A stretch of DNA of 64,000 nt from an uncultured Clostridium sp. (lineage in GTDB: Bacteria > Bacillota > Clostridia > Oscillospirales > Acutalibacteraceae). Positions 8,958-17,867 of this stretch are shown piece after piece. Location of the stretch: NCBI GenBank assembly GCA_958422185.1, contig CATZNW010000005.1, forward strand, positions 30,016-94,015, in the 5' to 3' direction. Under the pieces are notes generated by a model. The model did not search any database, was not told where the DNA came from, and saw only the letters and a program-made list of their open reading frames with translations. The position numbers and the translations under genes were made by a program. Numbering within the stretch: position 1 is the first letter of the stretch; each line of letters starts with the position of its first letter.

Positions 8958-10088
8958 CTAAATGAATTTAAAATATTTCAATATCCTGACGGTAGAATTG
9001 CCGTCCTGATACTTATGGATCATATCACGTTCTTTTTTCCGCTTTTCTTTATAATCGTCTTTTCCGCTTACAACGTCATTTATAAAATCATTAAAATCAG
9101 AAAGATTATAAATAAATTTGCCCGGCATATGCTCAAGCGGATCATCAATAATAAATCCCTTGCCGTCTGCATAATTCCTGTAATCACTGAGTTCAAAAGC
9201 AATAGGCTTGTCCGTTAAAAGATAATCCGCAAAGACCGAAGAGAAATCGGTAATAAGCGCGTCTGAAACGGAAAGCAGATCGTATAATTTGACCCCGGAA
9301 TTTAACAGATCGTCATTTGAAAGAGTCTTTATGTTTGTAAGTTCCTCAAAATCCGCTTTTTCAAGTTTTTGAGACGGGTGATATTTTATGATCAGAAGAG
9401 AATTACAGGATTTAAGCGTTTCATTGATTTTCTTTAAATTGTTTGGTGAAATTAAGCTAAACTCTTCAACCGCACTGTTTTTATAAACAGTAAAATCATT
9501 TTTATGGGTTCTGAAGGTAGGCAGCCAAACAAACAGTTTATCATAGCCCTTTCTGATATTCTCCGGCATGCTCGCACCGGTTACAAGCACATCCGTGCGC
9601 GGATAGCCGAGCGATAACGAAATCTTCATCTCACCTGGATTACATGCATCGCCGAGTTGTCTGTGGTAATCCGACATTCTTATTACTGCCGTATTAAAAT
9701 CCACATCCCAAAACTGATTTTTTGTATTTTTATAAGAAAATCCATGCGTTAAATATATTCTGAACTGCTTTTTCTTGTTTTGAATACCGCAGGGCTCATG
9801 AGTATAGAAGCAATATTTTGCCTTTGCAAAGTAATATATGCTTTTTACACTGCGCAAAGTATAGGCAATATATTTTACCCTTTTTGAATTCTTATATTTT
9901 TTAGGATCTTTCACAACCCATACGAATCTGTATTTCCGGGTATTGTTTAAAAGATATTCAAAAACAGGATAGGAATTGTCACTCATATCGCCGATGCTTT
10001 CAAAAAGAATAAGATTTTTCTTAACCGGCGTCAGTTTTTCCCATAAATGAATGATTTTAAATATAAAAATTTTTATTTTGAGCAACAA
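8958..10088 (-). CDS. CDP-glycerol/CDP-ribitol phosphotransferase family (TagF/TarL-like)
   Basis: 376 residues beginning at a TTG codon after an AAGGTG site. The family landmarks are LTHGFSYKNT, the GYPRTDVL segment, LPTFRTH, KYHPSQ and near the C-terminus TDFSSVFADYLLTDKPIAF. These enzymes transfer polyol phosphate from a CDP-activated donor to a lipid-linked acceptor at the inner face of the membrane. With the cytidylyltransferase 15 nt downstream it makes a donor-plus-transferase pair. It contains only one such domain, so it may add one unit rather than a long poly(polyol-phosphate) chain. Confidence 0.88.
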   Translation of the reverse strand: MLLKIKIFIFKIIHLWEKLTPVKKNLILFESIGDMSDNSYPVFEYLLNNTRKYRFVWVVKDPKKYKNSKRVKYIAYTLRSVKSIYYFAKAKYCFYTHEPCGIQNKKKQFRIYLTHGFSYKNTKNQFWDVDFNTAVIRMSDYHRQLGDACNPGEMKISLSLGYPRTDVLVTGASMPENIRKGYDKLFVWLPTFRTHKNDFTVYKNSAVEEFSLISPNNLKKINETLKSCNSLLIIKYHPSQKLEKADFEELTNIKTLSNDDLLNSGVKLYDLLSVSDALITDFSSVFADYLLTDKPIAFELSDYRNYADGKGFIIDDPLEHMPGKFIYNLSDFNDFINDVVSGKDDYKEKRKKERDMIHKYQDGNSTVRILKYFKFI

Positions 10089-10092
10089 ACTA

Positions 10093-11646
10093 TCACCTTC
10101 TAATAAGCTTCTTTTTTACTACTCTTTTGAAAAATCCCATTACAAGATCTTTTTCATAGTTATTCATAGAAAAGCGCCATACGCAAAGGCAGTAAATTCC
10201 AGTATAAACAACGATCCATATTAAAAGTTTTATAATGGAATCCGTATTAGCAAAAATCATTATTAAAACGCCCGCGGCAAACGGAAGAATCATCCCCGCC
10301 GTTTGCCTTAAAATATTTTTCCAAAACAGCACCATATCAATATTGATTTTTTTATGATAAACAATATTCATAATAAGACCGTTTGCCAGCAGCGTGGCAA
10401 ACGCAGTTCCGACCGCCGCGCCTATACCCTGCCAAATTTGGCACAGAAAAATACTGACGATAAGATTGATGAGCGCCATTGCGCCGTATATGTAAGCTCT
10501 GTAATGGTGGCGGTTTTCTGCGCGCTGAATTTCTATGCCGACATTCTGAATCAACGGGATAATGCTTGGAACGATCAGAATGATTGCAATCGCATAAGAA
10601 TCGTCATACCCCTCGCCTGCCCAGAAATAGATAAAGGATCTTCCAAAAAAAACAACACCGGAAGCTATAAGAGCAAGAAGCAGATACTGGATTCTGCCCA
10701 CCTTAACAAAGAAATCCGTAATCGCATGGCGCTGTTCTTTAGAATCCATTTCATAGGAATTAACCAAATGATGTATATGAGGCGTGAAAACGCCTGATAT
10801 AGCTGTTGAAAATGTTTGAAAATGAGATTTCAGACTTGCTCCGACAGAATATACAGCAACGGCCGCTGTACCACAGAATCTGCCAAGCAAAATACTGTCG
10901 ATTCCGGAATTTATCTGATCTACTACCATATTTATAGCAATCAGGCCTGAAAACGCAAGTACACTTTTAAAAAGTTTCTTCTCTATGTGTTTAAAATCAA
11001 ATCTGAAATTTAGCCGTTTAGCGTAATATATGGTTATGAATCTAACTATAACTCCGGAAACAAATGCAACTGCAACTAAGCCAACAGCACCATAACCCAT
11101 CCACAGAACAATAATATTGCAAACTATACCTATTAAAGACGATATAATAGAAGTAAGTTTGTTAAAAATAAACTTTTGATTTGCCGAAACGAAACAATTA
11201 TATACTACTGTAAAAAAACTAAATGCCGTTGAACAGCTTATCATTATCATCATCGTTTTAGCCTTTTTCAGTTCTAAAACTGTTAAACCATTTTCAAAAA
11301 TAAGCTGCGGATTAAAAGCAATAACAAACCCCAATATCAATGAGATAGCTGAAATTATGAGAAATACAATTAAAAACAGCGCATTAAAACTGTTGATCTT
11401 ATCCTGCCTGTTTTCTATTTTATATTTTGAAAAATACCGAACATAAGAGCTGGTAAAGCCAAGGTCTAAAAGACCCAACAAAGACATAGTTGAATTTACT
11501 GTGCCATATAGACCATATTCATTTTGACCCATAAGGCGCAATATAATAGGTGTTACAAGCAACCCGGTCACTGCGCCCATTGCGATCTGAATATATGACA
11601 GAATCGCACCTATTTTTCTTTCTGAAGACTCTGAAATTTTTTTCAT
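10093..11646 (-). CDS. Polysaccharide flippase (Wzx/MATE-type, MOP superfamily)
   Basis: 517 residues with about 14 hydrophobic helices and the usual N-terminal QIAMGAVTGLLVTPIILRLMGQNEYGLY pattern (broken here by me into a description: a first helix followed by an LG-x-EYG-type loop). It should move completed lipid-linked repeat units across the membrane. It lies mid-operon, just after five GT2 genes. A 123-nt gap separates it from the preceding gene, the longest in the operon. Confidence 0.9.
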   Translation of the reverse strand: MKKISESSERKIGAILSYIQIAMGAVTGLLVTPIILRLMGQNEYGLYGTVNSTMSLLGLLDLGFTSSYVRYFSKYKIENRQDKINSFNALFLIVFLIISAISLILGFVIAFNPQLIFENGLTVLELKKAKTMMIMISCSTAFSFFTVVYNCFVSANQKFIFNKLTSIISSLIGIVCNIIVLWMGYGAVGLVAVAFVSGVIVRFITIYYAKRLNFRFDFKHIEKKLFKSVLAFSGLIAINMVVDQINSGIDSILLGRFCGTAAVAVYSVGASLKSHFQTFSTAISGVFTPHIHHLVNSYEMDSKEQRHAITDFFVKVGRIQYLLLALIASGVVFFGRSFIYFWAGEGYDDSYAIAIILIVPSIIPLIQNVGIEIQRAENRHHYRAYIYGAMALINLIVSIFLCQIWQGIGAAVGTAFATLLANGLIMNIVYHKKINIDMVLFWKNILRQTAGMILPFAAGVLIMIFANTDSIIKLLIWIVVYTGIYCLCVWRFSMNNYEKDLVMGFFKRVVKKKLIRR

Positions 11647-11691
11647 TTGTTTTTCCCTTTAGCCGATTAAAATTTGCAGCTTGGCGATTGG

Positions 11692-11717
11692 TAATTAAGT
11701 ACACTAATTAAGTACGC
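11692..11717. repeat. Two tandem 13-bp units in the gap upstream of the flippase
   Basis: AATTAAGTAC-ACT is followed directly by AATTAAGTAC-GCT within the 123-nt gap between the flippase and the GT2 gene. The rest of the gap is AT-rich and shows no clear promoter or hairpin. It may be a chance duplication or a remnant of a rearrangement in the operon. Confidence 0.4.
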
Positions 11718-11769
11718 TGCTACAAATGATCTTTAATTTTGTATAGTTCCTTGCCTATTTATATTTGCG

Positions 11770-12765
11770 TTATCCGAATATACATTTAAACGCATAAGAA
11801 AATAAAGAATTAATGCTTCTAAAAATAATTACCGCAAAAAGAAATACCCGCTTATTTAATTTTAAAAGAAGCAGCGCAGATTTTTGCCTTTTGCTTACAT
11901 AACGATTTTTGAAAATTGCACCTGCATTATCTGTTAAGACCTTTGAAAATGTTAAAAAATATTTTTGCCGTAGCTGCTTAACATTTACTGCTCTGCTTAA
12001 AAGCGCAAATGTATGAATCGTTAAGCGATAAATTACTGCTTCTGTTAATTTTTCATTGCCTTCGCATCTTTTTTTAATATCATAAAATATTCTCCAGCTT
12101 TTTGCACGCGCCTCTGAAAGATACGCTGATGTAATAGACATATTTGGCCTTTGCAAATAATGATAATACGGCGTTTCAATTATCACAAGTTTATTGGCAT
12201 TTAGCATAACATCAAAATTAAAAAGTACATCTTCTGCATATTTTACATTTTCATTAAAGTGGTTTTGCAACACCAAATCGGTGCGATAAAGTTTTCCGCA
12301 TACTTCAGGGCGAATGTTATCCAGCAGCAGATTATATACAATATCATTTTTATAATAAGAGCCGGCCGTGATTTTACAAATTTCCGTTTTGCCCTGAGTA
12401 AAATCCATAAAAAAGCTGCAGACTGCAATATCTGCGTTTTCTTTATCTGCTGTTTTCAAAAGCTGTTCAATCATATTAGGCTCTATCCAGTCATCACTGT
12501 CAACAAAAAGTACATAATCACCGTTAATTATGTTTAAGCCGGCATTTCTGGCGCTGGAAAGGCCACCATTCTCTTTATGTACAACTTTTATGCGGCTGTC
12601 TTTTTCTGCCCAGGAATCGCACATTACAGGGCTGTTATCCGGTGAGCCGTCATCGACAAGAATTATTTCAAGATTTTTATAAGTTTGATTCACTATACTA
12701 TTAATACATTTATTTAAATATTTTTCAGTTTTATATACCGGTACTATTGCACTTACTAAATTCAT
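11770..12765 (-). CDS. Glycosyltransferase family 2 (GT-A)
   Basis: 331 residues with VSAIVPVYKTEKYL, VDDGSPDN, FVDSDDWIE and AEDVLFNF, all the expected GT2 residues for nucleotide, metal and catalytic-base positions. The C-terminal part is basic and ends in a hydrophobic stretch (LFAVIIFRSINSLF), which could touch the membrane. It is fifth of five consecutive GT2 genes and starts one base after the stop of its upstream neighbour. Such runs usually mean sequential addition of different sugars to one repeat unit. Confidence 0.9.
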   Translation of the reverse strand: MNLVSAIVPVYKTEKYLNKCINSIVNQTYKNLEIILVDDGSPDNSPVMCDSWAEKDSRIKVVHKENGGLSSARNAGLNIINGDYVLFVDSDDWIEPNMIEQLLKTADKENADIAVCSFFMDFTQGKTEICKITAGSYYKNDIVYNLLLDNIRPEVCGKLYRTDLVLQNHFNENVKYAEDVLFNFDVMLNANKLVIIETPYYHYLQRPNMSITSAYLSEARAKSWRIFYDIKKRCEGNEKLTEAVIYRLTIHTFALLSRAVNVKQLRQKYFLTFSKVLTDNAGAIFKNRYVSKRQKSALLLLKLNKRVFLFAVIIFRSINSLFSYAFKCIFG

Positions 12766-12766
12766 A

Positions 12767-13777
12767 TTATTTGCTCCTTTTAATAAAATTTTTAATACAA
12801 ATTCTCAAACAATTTAGTCGATGAAGTATTAAAAATATTAAAGGGCTACAATTGAAAAATACATAACTCATTCTTATATTTTTACTTAGACAATCTGAAT
12901 TAATAAAAGACTTTGAGTTACGCTTCATTTCATTTACTATTTCTTCATATACAGATTTTAATTCTTTAGTTTTATTCTTTTCGGTTATTTCTTTAAAACA
13001 ACTTAAAAGTTCTTTAGCAAACATTCTGTTACACATCTTATAAACCGGTTCATTATCAATTTCAAAATCAAGTATTTTTTTGGTGTTCTTCCACCTTAAA
13101 AGCCATTTTTCATTACACTTGTTACTTGCAGAATTTTTTCTGTTATAGAAATAATTATAAAAATAGTTACTAATTGCACTAACTCGTTTAGAATTTTTAA
13201 AAAAATAATAATTGAAAATGAAGTCTTCTCCAATTTCAAGCGTTTCGCTAAAATATATATTATTTTTTTTGACAATTTCTGACTTATATAATTTATCACA
13301 AGTTGAAAACAAGAAATTTTCTTCAGAAAAATAAGCACACAATATATCATTGCCTGTAAATGTAGCTTCCGGAAAAGCCGCGACAGCACCATTTGACTGA
13401 CCATCTTCAAGAACAATCCTCATATTACAACTGCACAAATCCGAATCATCTTTTTTAATTCTCAAATGCATTAATTCATACATTTCCGCTTCTATAAAGT
13501 CATCCGGGTCTATAAAAGCAAAATATTTTCCATTTAAATTTTTAATGCCCATATTTCTGGCAGATGCCACACCGCCGTTTTTTTTATGTATTACTTTAAT
13601 GCGCTCATCTTTCTTTGCCCATTTATCGCACATTACAGGGCAGTTATCCGTTGACCCGTCATCAACAAGTATTATTTCAAGATTTTTGTAAGTCTGATTT
13701 ACAATACTTTTAATGCATCTATCAAGATATTTTTCAACATTATAGACAGGCACTATCACGCTTATTTTTTCATCCAT
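12767..13777 (-). CDS. Glycosyltransferase family 2 (GT-A), AT-rich
   Basis: 336 residues: ISVIVPVYNVEKYL, VDDGSTDN, FIDPDDFIE and GEDFIFNY. The first ~95 residues follow the other GT2 copies closely; the rest is unrelated and unusually rich in Lys, Asn, Phe and Ile. The DNA is visibly more AT-rich than its neighbours (many A and T runs at 12780-13470), which suggests that the acceptor-specific part came from a different source. Operon spacing is tight (4 nt to the upstream gene). Acceptor unknown. Confidence 0.9.
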   Translation of the reverse strand: MDEKISVIVPVYNVEKYLDRCIKSIVNQTYKNLEIILVDDGSTDNCPVMCDKWAKKDERIKVIHKKNGGVASARNMGIKNLNGKYFAFIDPDDFIEAEMYELMHLRIKKDDSDLCSCNMRIVLEDGQSNGAVAAFPEATFTGNDILCAYFSEENFLFSTCDKLYKSEIVKKNNIYFSETLEIGEDFIFNYYFFKNSKRVSAISNYFYNYFYNRKNSASNKCNEKWLLRWKNTKKILDFEIDNEPVYKMCNRMFAKELLSCFKEITEKNKTKELKSVYEEIVNEMKRNSKSFINSDCLSKNIRMSYVFFNCSPLIFLILHRLNCLRICIKNFIKRSK

Positions 13778-13781
13778 AACG

Positions 13782-14720
13782 CTACCTCTTTATTTTATAT
13801 AAAAATTTAAATATCAACGGAAACTTAAACATAAAATTTTCAATTTTGCCGACAGCGCCTATATCGAGACACATTTTATATGCTTTATTGAGGATTTTTT
13901 TTGATATATCGGAATTATCATAAACTTTTATGCACTTTCTAAAATCACTTTTTGCAAATGCGCGTATGCTTTCGTTGAAGTCTGATCGTCCTATAGCATT
14001 AAAATATCTGAAGTGGTCATGATCCGCCAATACGCAGTCATAAAATGTTTTCATATTTAACGTTCTGACTGCACTGCCGGAATGAATAACATAACCATAT
14101 AACGGTTCCGGAAGAAAACATATCCGGGAAGCACGGCTGTATATGATCGGGGCAAGAGTCCAGTCCTCAAAAACACGGCCTTTCGGAAATCTCAACCCGC
14201 TGAAAAGGGAAGAACGTATGATCTTATTGCAAAATGAGACCCATTCGCCTTTGCAGGATGCGAAGAACTCACTGAGCAGTTCCTCTGACGTATATGTTCG
14301 CTGCGATTGGATATAACATTCAGAATGTTTATATATTGAATAATCATCATTATAATGCGTAAAATAGCAGGCGCTGATGTCGGCTTCATGTTCCTCAGCC
14401 TGCATAACGAGCGTTTTATAAAAATCCGGAGCTATCACATCATCGCCGTCAACAAACCCTATAAAATCGCCATTGGCAGCATCTATACCGGCATTTCTTG
14501 CGCTTGATACACCTTCATTCTTTTTGTGTATAACCTTGATACGGCTGTCTTGTTTTGCCCATTCATCGCACATATGGGGGCAGTTATCCGGCGACCCGTC
14601 GTCAACAAGGATGATTTCAAGATTCTCATAAGTTTGCTTTATAATACTATCAATACAATGATCAAGATATTTTTCTACATTATAAACCGGCACGATAACA
14701 CTGATCTTATATTTTTCCAT
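13782..14720 (-). CDS. Glycosyltransferase family 2 (GT-A)
   Basis: 312 residues with ISVIVPVYNVEKYLD, VDDGSPDN, GFVDGDDVIAPDF and FEDWTLAP. The FEDW form of the catalytic-base motif and the shorter C-terminus set it apart from its AEDxxF/GEDxxF neighbours, so it probably uses a different acceptor or donor. It is five bases after the stop of the upstream GT2 gene. It has no transmembrane segment and should act on the cytoplasmic face of the membrane. Confidence 0.9.
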   Translation of the reverse strand: MEKYKISVIVPVYNVEKYLDHCIDSIIKQTYENLEIILVDDGSPDNCPHMCDEWAKQDSRIKVIHKKNEGVSSARNAGIDAANGDFIGFVDGDDVIAPDFYKTLVMQAEEHEADISACYFTHYNDDYSIYKHSECYIQSQRTYTSEELLSEFFASCKGEWVSFCNKIIRSSLFSGLRFPKGRVFEDWTLAPIIYSRASRICFLPEPLYGYVIHSGSAVRTLNMKTFYDCVLADHDHFRYFNAIGRSDFNESIRAFAKSDFRKCIKVYDNSDISKKILNKAYKMCLDIGAVGKIENFMFKFPLIFKFLYKIKR

Positions 14721-14725
14721 ATCTA

Positions 14726-15694
14726 TTAGTACCCTCTAATTTTTTTCCTGATCAGAACGGACAAATCATAAATCTGGGGGCTGATGATTAAGAGAAGTAT
14801 GCCTGCCTTGTGTTTCATTTCAAAATGCAGATCTTGTTTGAATATAAGATTTCTATATTTCAGTATATCTGTTCGGAGCAATTTATAACGATCGCGGCAT
14901 TTATTATTTCTAATTATACTATTAAGGCAAAATAAATCTCCCAAAACGCGGTTATAGATATACTTTTTAAATATTTGAGAATCTTTATCAATAAAATTTT
15001 CAATATAATCGTAATACTTTAACGAATCATCGATCATAGAGTAATTGATACAGCCAGAAGTTATGGAATCCGAATGTCTTACAAAAAAATATTCCTTTTG
15101 GCTTGATTCCACCATTTTTTTTGCATTTTTAAAAAGGAAAAAATTTAAAAGATTATCTTCACGGTAGCGCAAATCCGGCAAATCCGGCAAACCGTTAAAC
15201 AGATCTCTCTTATAGAGTTTGTCCCAATTGCCCTCATGCATATATCTGAGTATCATCTCTTCCTGATCCGATACAATTAGGGATGGTTCATCATGATCTG
15301 TAAGCGGAACTTGTTCTCCAAACTGTAATTCAATATGACCGATTTTGGCAATCTGAGAATCATTGTTCACAAGAAGGGTATACAAAACTTCGTACATATC
15401 TTCTTTAATAAAGTCGTAGCTGTCAACAAAGCCTATATATTCTCCTGTAGCACAAGATATGCCTGCTCTTCTTGCAGAACCTGCGCCTCCATTAGTCTTA
15501 TGTATAACTTTTATGCGTTTATCTTCTTTGGACAATGCGTCACATATAGACGGGCAATTATCGGTTGAGCCATCGTCAACAAGGATGATTTCTAAATTTT
15601 CATATGTTTGATTTGTAATGCTTCTAACACATTTCTCCAGATATTTTTCTGCGTTATATACAGGTATGATCACGCTTATTAATGGATATGTCAT
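14726..15694 (-). CDS. Glycosyltransferase family 2 with altered metal-binding motif
   Basis: 322 residues. DDGS (41-43 region) and REDNLLNF are normal, but the second acidic motif reads DSYD at 91-94 where its paralogues have DSDD or DGDD. The Tyr replaces the Asp that is usually part of the DxD metal site, so activity may be reduced or changed. The C-terminal ~90 residues match those of the + strand GT2 gene at 1896-2885 (SIIRNNKC-DRY, KHKAGI, RGY end). It overlaps the upstream GT2 gene by 4 nt. Confidence 0.88.
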   Translation of the reverse strand: MTYPLISVIIPVYNAEKYLEKCVRSITNQTYENLEIILVDDGSTDNCPSICDALSKEDKRIKVIHKTNGGAGSARRAGISCATGEYIGFVDSYDFIKEDMYEVLYTLLVNNDSQIAKIGHIELQFGEQVPLTDHDEPSLIVSDQEEMILRYMHEGNWDKLYKRDLFNGLPDLPDLRYREDNLLNFFLFKNAKKMVESSQKEYFFVRHSDSITSGCINYSMIDDSLKYYDYIENFIDKDSQIFKKYIYNRVLGDLFCLNSIIRNNKCRDRYKLLRTDILKYRNLIFKQDLHFEMKHKAGILLLIISPQIYDLSVLIRKKIRGY

Positions 15695-16620
15695 TTATTG
15701 TGTCTCCTAACTAATTTACTATATAGCTTTAATGATACACACAGTATTGCCGTTCTGATCTTTTCACTATTTGTATACATATAGCTGCTGAATATTTCTT
15801 TTTTATGTGACAAAATCATGTTTCTAAGCTGCCTGATTTCATTTTTAAACTGATTTGATTTTATTGCGCCGCTGAGTACAACAAAGCAGGAACTTACCAG
15901 GCCCCGCACAGCATAAGGCTCAAGAGCTGTACCCTTTTCTTCACTTAAGATTATTTCTTTTGATTTAACAGCATCAAATGCCCCTATACAAAAATCTTTT
16001 TTTGTAGTGCTCTCTGAATTAGAAACATAATGATATTTTTTATCAGTGAGCAGTGCTACGGACTTTGCTTTTTTAAAAGCAAAATAATTAAAAACAAGAT
16101 CTTCACAGCATACAAAACGCGGCATTTCCAGATCTTTTAAAATATCCTTTTTAAAAAGTTTGTTCCACAGCACCCCGTAAACATAGTTGCCGGAAGCGAT
16201 GAATTTCAATATATCGTTTTTATTTTGATCCACTAACCAAGCATTGTCATAATCTCCGCCGAAGAAACCGCAGACCGCAATATCGGAATCTTTTTCTTTT
16301 ATTATTTTATAAAGGGATTCCAGCATATCCGGCTCTGCGTAATCATCACTGTCGACGAAAGAAACATAATTTCCGGTTACAATTTTTAAAGCGGTGTTTC
16401 TTGCATTTGCAACGCCTTTATTTTCTATGTGTAAAACTTTAATTCTGCCATCTTTTTTTGCCCATTCATCACACATGCGGGGGCAATTATCCGGAGAATG
16501 ATCGTCAACGAGAATGATCTCTAAATTTTTATACGTTTGGCTTGCAATGCTTTCAACACATTTATCAAGATATTTTTCTGTTTTGAAAACCGGAATGATA
16601 ACGCTTATTTTATCGTTCAT
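15691..16620 (-). CDS. Glycosyltransferase family 2 (GT-A)
   Basis: 309 residues, first of the five-gene GT2 run. It has ISVIIPVFKTEKYLDKC, VDDHSPDN (DDHS instead of the usual DDGS, a common natural variant), SFVDSDDYAE and CEDLVFNYF. It begins 18 nt after the stop of the EpsG-type polymerase and overlaps the next gene by 4 nt (ATGA). Donor and acceptor are not predictable. Confidence 0.9.
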   Translation of the reverse strand: MNDKISVIIPVFKTEKYLDKCVESIASQTYKNLEIILVDDHSPDNCPRMCDEWAKKDGRIKVLHIENKGVANARNTALKIVTGNYVSFVDSDDYAEPDMLESLYKIIKEKDSDIAVCGFFGGDYDNAWLVDQNKNDILKFIASGNYVYGVLWNKLFKKDILKDLEMPRFVCCEDLVFNYFAFKKAKSVALLTDKKYHYVSNSESTTKKDFCIGAFDAVKSKEIILSEEKGTALEPYAVRGLVSSCFVVLSGAIKSNQFKNEIRQLRNMILSHKKEIFSSYMYTNSEKIRTAILCVSLKLYSKLVRRHNK

Positions 16621-16638
16621 TTGTATAGCCTTTCCTTG

Positions 16639-17835
16639 TCAAAAGTGGAGCCACATCAAACTGCTTCCCGCAAAATCATACCAAAAATGAACTGCAGAAT
16701 ATGCAAATAAGAAGAAAGAAGTTACGCCTTTATTCATTGCCCTAATTTTTTCCGCACGCGGCGTATCAGAATCATAAGACAGATTGATAAGTCCTTTATC
16801 CAGCCTGTCTTTCTGAAGCTGCATACCCACCATATAAACACAGGCAATCACCGCCGGAAGTATCCATCTTGCAACTCTGTGAAAGAGCATATTGCTGATT
16901 ACGGTACCGAACATGAAGAAAAGCAAAATCTCCGCAAATCTGAAAAATCTGAGATCACCTTTATTTTCAACATATTTTTTTATATATGTGTAACAATATG
17001 CAAAAATTAAAACCGAAACAACATATGTTGCAACATTAACAAGAAAGTTGGTCTGCGTTGAAACCGTCAAAGTCTCCGTAACGCGCTCCGTTTTTCCCGC
17101 AAGATTCTGGATAAATTCATTATCCGTCAGATTGGAAAGCAACGTTATTGAAATGCTGCCTGCAGCAATGATGAATATCATCAAAACATTAACAAATTTG
17201 CTGGCGGTCTTATAGGAGAGCCATGCAAAAGCAACAAGAACAATTATAACGATTCCCGTTGAATGCAGGCCGATTGCAAGCACATAACCTGCAAAACACA
17301 ATAAAATATTCTTTTTCTCAACAAAATGGTAATAAATACAGGCAACCAAAATGGAAAATGTAAGACCGTTTCTTGTGCCGCTGTACAGATCATAAAACCA
17401 AAAAGTGGATAAAAAGAAAAACAAAGCTATGGCAAGATAGAATTTATTAACATTATAACGCTTTGCAACTTTGTAGATAACGTTCATTAAACATCCGTAA
17501 GCAATAAGGATCGTAAAAAACGGAAGAAAATGATTGTCAGGGAAAAGACTTATAAAATAAAAATAGTAACCAGCAACAGGAAGCGCGCCGAAATCGAACT
17601 CATTATTATCCAGCATCCGCTGAAAACGGTTCCAGCCGCCGTCACGCATTTGATCTATTATTCTGAAATATCTTCCAAGATCGTCTGTTTCGTTTGGCTC
17701 ACAATAAAACGCAAGAACTGCAAGCGCAACAACAAGAAGCGCAAACGGGATCCATGACTGTTTGCGCGGTATAAGGAAATACAGAATAAAAAATGCTGCT
17801 ATTATAGCAAAATACACTAACAATGCAGACAACAT
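16639..17835 (-). CDS. EpsG family membrane protein (Wzy-like polysaccharide polymerase)
   Basis: 398 residues with about ten hydrophobic helices. Between helices lies the charged ETDDLGRYFRIIDQMRDGGW segment, then YRxxxxxxGTRNGLTF-type and LHSTGIVI segments, as in EpsG proteins. These are thought to polymerise repeat units on the outer face of the membrane, as Wzy does. Only one polymerase candidate and one flippase are present in the operon, consistent with a Wzx/Wzy-dependent pathway. Confidence 0.85.
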   Translation of the reverse strand: MLSALLVYFAIIAAFFILYFLIPRKQSWIPFALLVVALAVLAFYCEPNETDDLGRYFRIIDQMRDGGWNRFQRMLDNNEFDFGALPVAGYYFYFISLFPDNHFLPFFTILIAYGCLMNVIYKVAKRYNVNKFYLAIALFFFLSTFWFYDLYSGTRNGLTFSILVACIYYHFVEKKNILLCFAGYVLAIGLHSTGIVIIVLVAFAWLSYKTASKFVNVLMIFIIAAGSISITLLSNLTDNEFIQNLAGKTERVTETLTVSTQTNFLVNVATYVVSVLIFAYCYTYIKKYVENKGDLRFFRFAEILLFFMFGTVISNMLFHRVARWILPAVIACVYMVGMQLQKDRLDKGLINLSYDSDTPRAEKIRAMNKGVTSFFLFAYSAVHFWYDFAGSSLMWLHF

Positions 17836-17867
17836 GAATCCCTCCTTTGCTCTGATCTTTCTGAACC

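Noticed and set aside
11770..16620. Regularly spaced similar sequences every ~1 kb, at first glance a repeat array
   Set aside because: They are the conserved N-terminal coding parts of five GT2 paralogues, not CRISPR or mobile repeats.
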